DNA of 64,000 nt from NCBI GenBank assembly GCA_049591295.1, contig JBAWEQ010000080.1, forward strand, positions 1 through 64,000, in the 5' to 3' direction. The notes beneath the pieces are model-generated. The model searched no databases, had not been told where the DNA came from, and was given only the letters and a program-made list of their open reading frames with translations. The DNA is from DTPS01 sp049591295 (GTDB lineage Bacteria; Acidobacteriota; UBA4820; DSQY01). Shown here piece by piece: positions 60,622 through 64,000 of the stretch (the first letter of the stretch is position 1; each line of letters opens with the position of its first letter). The position numbers and the translations under genes were made by a program.

Positions 60622-61704
60622 TTAGATTCCCCTTTCAAAGATCTGCCTCCTCAACCTGTCGCTATATGCATACGGCGTATCAACCATGTCGATCATGACG
60701 GGGGCGTCCTGGGGGCACTCCTTGATGACCATCTGGCCGCGCATGACTTCGCGGCAGGAGAGCTGGCCCTTCTGGAGGGGGATCGCGAGGTAGAGGTCCT
60801 CGTCTTTGATCAGGTCCCCGACCTGAAGATCGCGGGCGGCGTAAACGCCGCGGACGAGGGAGTCGAGGTAGCGGATCTCCTTCTCGGGGACGATGCGCCG
60901 CTGGCTCCCCGGATTGCCGCACATTTCGCGCGCCTTGTGCCAGGATTTGAACCAGTTGTCGATCTGTTCAGGCAGGGAGCAGTAGGGGCTGACCTTCGCG
61001 GTCCCTTCGTCGATGTCCACGTGGCGCTCGAAGGTCCGCGCCCCTTTAGCGTAGGCCATCAGGATGGAGGCCGTCCAGTCGTGGTACTCATGGGTGGAGA
61101 AGCCGACGGTGTTGTTGGGGTAGCGGTGTCTCAGGAAATCGATCTGGTTCAGCTCCAGCTCGTAATCCTCCGAGGGGTACATCGCCACGCAGTGGTTGAT
61201 AGCCAGAGGGATGTTGCGGTTGGCAAAAAAGGTCACCAGGTCGTCCATATCCTTCAGAGAACAACCGCCGGTGGAAACGATGACCGGTTTGCGGGTCTTG
61301 GCGATGGCCTCGATGAGGAACCAGTCGTTGATGTCCGAGCTGGCGATCTTGATTATGGGCAGCCCCAGCTCCACGCAGAGCTCCACGGAGCTCTCGTCGA
61401 AAGGGGTGGCCATGGGGATGCAACTGTTCTTGCGGATCGCCTCCGTGAGCTTGGCGAAGTCCTCCCGGGACATCTGGGTGTCGAGCGTCTTCTTGATGTA
61501 GCGGATGTCCTGGCGGTCGCGGAAGTCCTTGTGAATGAAGCGCTCCACGTCGCGGAACTGGAGCTTCATGGCCGCCCGCACGTTGTTGAAGCGAACCACG
61601 CGGCTGTAGTCCTCGATGATCTTCAACCCGCGCTCCAGCTTGCCCCAGTGGTTGTTGGCGATCTCGAGAACGAAGAGGTCTTCGAAGACGTCCCTGTCGA
61701 TCAT
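60622..61704 (-). CDS. neuB: NeuB-like nonulosonate (sialic acid-type) synthase
   Basis: 360 aa from the ATG that follows GGGAGGG by four bases. The barrel domain has EIANNHWGKLERG, the metal/phosphoenolpyruvate region MATPFDESSVELC, IKIASSDINDW, VSTGGCSL and STHEYHDWTASI. The C-terminal part (about 285-345, SLVRGVYAARDLQVGDLI) is an SAF/antifreeze-like domain. NeuB enzymes condense phosphoenolpyruvate with a hexosamine to a nine-carbon acid. The usual companions (NeuA, NeuC or the Pse/Leg genes) are not in the window. Composition turns from GC-rich to AT-rich within its last about 20 codons. Confidence 0.87.
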   Translation of the reverse strand: MIDRDVFEDLFVLEIANNHWGKLERGLKIIEDYSRVVRFNNVRAAMKLQFRDVERFIHKDFRDRQDIRYIKKTLDTQMSREDFAKLTEAIRKNSCIPMATPFDESSVELCVELGLPIIKIASSDINDWFLIEAIAKTRKPVIVSTGGCSLKDMDDLVTFFANRNIPLAINHCVAMYPSEDYELELNQIDFLRHRYPNNTVGFSTHEYHDWTASILMAYAKGARTFERHVDIDEGTAKVSPYCSLPEQIDNWFKSWHKAREMCGNPGSQRRIVPEKEIRYLDSLVRGVYAARDLQVGDLIKDEDLYLAIPLQKGQLSCREVMRGQMVIKECPQDAPVMIDMVDTPYAYSDRLRRQIFERGI

Positions 61705-61807
61705 CTCGCCCTCCCGTGGGCTGCCGTACAAAATAGCAAAAAGCGTGCCGCCTATCCGCCCTCCACTCTACACCCTCCACCCTCCACAGCGCTCCACCCG
61801 ACTGACA

Positions 61808-63625
61808 CTATTTGGAAGTGTACTCATCCCGCAGGGGGCCGAGCAAGTTTTCGGCGAACTCTTGCCGGTCGAGGAAGGGGGCCATGTCATGGAGCGGGGC
61901 CGAGACGATGCGCCCGTCGGAGAGTTGGCGGGAACTGGGCCTGGGCTCGAAGGTCTGCCGCGGATCCAGCACCACCCTTGCCACGCCGGGGCCCGGCGTG
62001 GCAAGGAAGGTCTCAGTCAGGTTCCGGAAGCCCTCTCCCTCGATCTTTACCGCCGGCAGGCCGTAGGCCTCCGCGAGCCGACAGGGGTCGGGGAAGGAGA
62101 CGCCACTTTCAGGGCTTTCCCCAATCAGCTCGCCAAAGAAATTCTTCTGGGTGGTCCGGATGGAGAGGTAGCCGCCGTTGTCGAGGACGAAGAGCTTGAC
62201 GGGCAGGCGGTGGTGGGCAACGGTCTGGAGCTCCTGGACGTTCATTTGAAGGCTCCCGTCCCCGGCCAAGCAGATGACCCGCGCTCCTCCCCGCGCCACG
62301 GCCGCGCCGATAGAAGCGGGCAGGTCGTAGCCCATGGAGGCGCTACCCGAGTTGGAGAAGAGCCTCTGGCCGCGCTTCAGCCTGGCCGCCTGGAAGGGGA
62401 CGATGGTGGCCGTGGCGTTGCCGCAGACCACCGCGTCGTCTTCGGTGAGCAGATCGAAGAGCGTCTCCACGAAGTAGTAGGGATTGATGCCCCCCTCGGT
62501 GGTCCGCTGGCGGGCCAGGACGGGCGGATAGCGTTTCACCCGCTCGCGGCACCACTGGAGCCAATGCGCGTGGCGCCCCGCGTCCCAAGCTTTCGCTTTG
62601 AGCTGTCGCCCCATCTCTTCGAGGAAGAGCCCCGCGTCGCAGGCGATGGCCAGTTCTGGGCGCGCCGTGGGTTTGGCTAGCTCGGCCCGGTCGGCGTCCA
62701 CCTGAATGAGGAAGGCGTGGGGCGCGAAGGCCGGCCAGTTGTAGCTCACCTGGCGGATGTTGAGGCGGCTGCCGATCACCAGCAGGCAGTCTGCGTTCTG
62801 CACCGTGAAGTTGCCGGCGCGCGTCCCGATGGTGCCAGGCCGGCCACAGTAAAGAGGGTGATCCGAAGGGATCAGGTCGTGCGTCCAGGCGGTGGTGACC
62901 GGGATGCCGAACCGCTCGGCCATGCTCAGGAAAAGGTCCGCCGCGCCCGCCAGGCGCACGCCAGTTCCGGCCAGCAGGACGGGCCGCTCTGCCGCGGAGA
63001 GGCGCTCCCGGGTCTGTCGCACCTGCTCCGGCAAGCGCCCCAGCTCCCAATCGGGTGGGTCCTCGGAGGGGTCATAGGACCGAAGCGCGTCCGGCTCCAC
63101 CCTGCTGCCTTGCACGTCGATGGGGATGTCCAGCCAGCAAGGGCCGGAGCGGCCGGTTTGGCAGAGGTGCCAGGCCTTCTCCAGGTGATAGCGGGTCTCC
63201 TCGGGCGCGCGCACCAGGGCGGCGTATTTGGTGATGCCCTTCACCATGGAGACGATGTCCGCCTCCTGGTCGCCGAGCTGGCGCAGGCCCGGCACTTGGT
63301 TGAAGGCCATGCAGGTCTCTCGCTTCACCTGCCCGGAGATGACGAGCATGGGAATGGAGTCGGTCCAGGCCCCGAAGACGCCGTTGAGGGCGTTGATGCC
63401 GCCCGGCCCCGTGGTGACGCTTACGACCCCCGGCGTGCCCGTGATGCGCGCGTAGCCTTCTGCCGCCATGGCACAGGCCTGTTCGTGGTGCTGGCAGATG
63501 GGGGTGATACGCGTCTCCTTGCGCAGTGAATCGTTGAGGTGCATGGCCCCCCCGCCCGTCACCAGGAAAACGTGGCGAACACCGCGATCGGCGAGGAAAG
63601 AGAAGACGTAGTCGGAGAGCTTCAT
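61808..63625 (-). CDS. TPP-dependent enzyme, acetolactate synthase/YerE-like
   Basis: 605 aa with the three-domain plan of the acetohydroxyacid synthase family. N-terminal PYR domain with catalytic Glu in HHEQACAMAAEGYAR (about 47-61); central domain about 190-330; C-terminal PP domain with the TPP/Mg motif from AGDGSLQMNVQELQT (about 464-478). No regulatory subunit gene is adjacent. In surface-sugar clusters homologs such as YerE add a two-carbon unit to keto-sugars; the neighbouring neuB and sugar-modifying genes make this more likely than valine synthesis. It is the first gene of the minus-strand glycan arm. Confidence 0.88.
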   Translation of the reverse strand: MKLSDYVFSFLADRGVRHVFLVTGGGAMHLNDSLRKETRITPICQHHEQACAMAAEGYARITGTPGVVSVTTGPGGINALNGVFGAWTDSIPMLVISGQVKRETCMAFNQVPGLRQLGDQEADIVSMVKGITKYAALVRAPEETRYHLEKAWHLCQTGRSGPCWLDIPIDVQGSRVEPDALRSYDPSEDPPDWELGRLPEQVRQTRERLSAAERPVLLAGTGVRLAGAADLFLSMAERFGIPVTTAWTHDLIPSDHPLYCGRPGTIGTRAGNFTVQNADCLLVIGSRLNIRQVSYNWPAFAPHAFLIQVDADRAELAKPTARPELAIACDAGLFLEEMGRQLKAKAWDAGRHAHWLQWCRERVKRYPPVLARQRTTEGGINPYYFVETLFDLLTEDDAVVCGNATATIVPFQAARLKRGQRLFSNSGSASMGYDLPASIGAAVARGGARVICLAGDGSLQMNVQELQTVAHHRLPVKLFVLDNGGYLSIRTTQKNFFGELIGESPESGVSFPDPCRLAEAYGLPAVKIEGEGFRNLTETFLATPGPGVARVVLDPRQTFEPRPSSRQLSDGRIVSAPLHDMAPFLDRQEFAENLLGPLRDEYTSK

Positions 63626-63650
63626 GGAAGCCTCTTGCGGCGGCGCGAGG

Positions 63651-63747
63651 CGCGAGATGGGATGCGGAGGCGACTCGTAGGAGGCCTCTCCAGAGGCCGA
63701 TGCGCCGGATTCCTCCCACCCATCGCGCCCTGGAGAGCGCTCCTACG
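63651..63747. repeat. 97-bp element, copy 1
   Basis: Contains two hairpins, AGGCCTCT-CC-AGAGGCC and GCGC(C/T)CTGGAGAGCGC, framed by CGTAGGAG and CTCCTACG. GTAG next to a hairpin is REP-like. Nearly identical to copy 2, 184 bp further on. Confidence 0.8.
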
Positions 63748-63834
63748 TGAGGCGGGACGCGAGACGCGAGACGCAAAACGCGAGACGCGAAACGCGAGAC
63801 GCGAGACGCGAGGCGCAAGACGCGAGCGGCGAGA
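63748..63834. repeat. GCGAGAC heptamer array
   Basis: About eleven copies of GCGAGAC and variants fill the space between the two 97-bp elements. Confidence 0.85.
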
Positions 63835-63931
63835 CGCGAGATGGGATGAGGAGGCGACTCGTAGGAGGCCTCTCCAGAGGCCGATGCGCCGAATTTCTCC
63901 CACCCATCGCGCTCTGGAGAGCGCTCCTACG
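63835..63931. repeat. 97-bp element, copy 2
   Basis: Same element as at 63651-63747 with only a few substitutions. After it, up to the window end, more degenerate heptamers and no gene. Confidence 0.8.
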
Positions 63932-64000
63932 CCGGGCCGGTGGCGAGAAGCGGGACGCAAGACGCGAGACGCGGGAGACGGGGCGCAAAAGGCGAAGACA

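Overview
The window is a chromosomal stretch of a high-GC, double-membraned bacterium. Seen directly: an LpxH-type lipid A enzyme, a LolA-type lipoprotein carrier, an RlpA lipoprotein and a large signal-peptide protein ending like an outer-membrane beta barrel all point to an LPS-bearing envelope. A ferredoxin-dependent 2-oxoacid oxidoreductase, several iron-sulfur proteins and a rubrerythrin-like protein point to an anaerobic or microaerophilic life style. Type IV pilus genes imply surface motility or adhesion. The combination would fit Acidobacteriota (Holophagae-like) or a deltaproteobacterial-type lineage, but this is an inference; no rRNA, tRNA or phage genes were seen.

Layout. 1-16.6 kb is ordinary housekeeping, mostly on the minus strand: a zinc-ribbon protein (cut by the window edge), a D-2-hydroxyacid dehydrogenase, a 979-aa outer-membrane protein, a ferredoxin with its own promoter, an orphan NtrC-type regulator and ttcA with two small genes (these last four plus strand), lpxH, yjbQ (plus strand), the purH-lolA-small membrane protein-rlpA operon, and icd with a downstream secreted protein. 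17.0-21.8 kb (plus) holds a degenerate PilB/GspE-like protein and a HAD phosphatase-selA-lipoprotein operon. 22.2-30.2 kb (plus) is a redox operon: a MinD-like ATPase, a four-subunit 2-oxoacid:ferredoxin oxidoreductase, NuoE-, NuoF- and HoxU/NuoG-N-like subunits, a 4x[4Fe-4S] protein and a rubrerythrin. It looks like a machine that moves electrons between 2-oxoacids, ferredoxin and NAD(H). 30.4-38.5 kb is pilB-pilT-pilC, then a repeat-rich gap, then pilS-pilR. No pilin gene is present.

38.6-63.6 kb is a surface-glycan region. A plus-strand arm (glycosyltransferase, REP-associated transposase, asnB, two paralogous membrane proteins) converges on a roughly 17-kb minus-strand arm. In transcription order that arm holds a TPP enzyme, a neuB-like synthase, glycosyltransferases, an RmlC-like and an RmlD-like protein, a membrane protein, a GtrB-like transferase with a double GtrA protein, more membrane proteins, a FAD-dependent mutase-like enzyme and a YfhO-like protein. 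The stretches about 44.5-46.2 and 55.2-60.7 kb are clearly more AT-rich than the rest, which suggests transfer or recombination.

The intergenic DNA is unusual. Almost every gap carries 7-8 bp tandem arrays of several families. A dispersed CACCAAG-type element sits just 3' of stop codons. There are larger dispersed elements, and REP palindromes spaced exactly 45 bp apart around, and inside, a REP-associated transposase gene. Some of these repeats have become the 5' or 3' coding ends of genes. The best leads are the PilB-like protein without ATPase motifs, the oxoacid oxidoreductase/NuoEF-like operon, the REP/RAYT locus and the neuB + TPP-enzyme glycan cluster.
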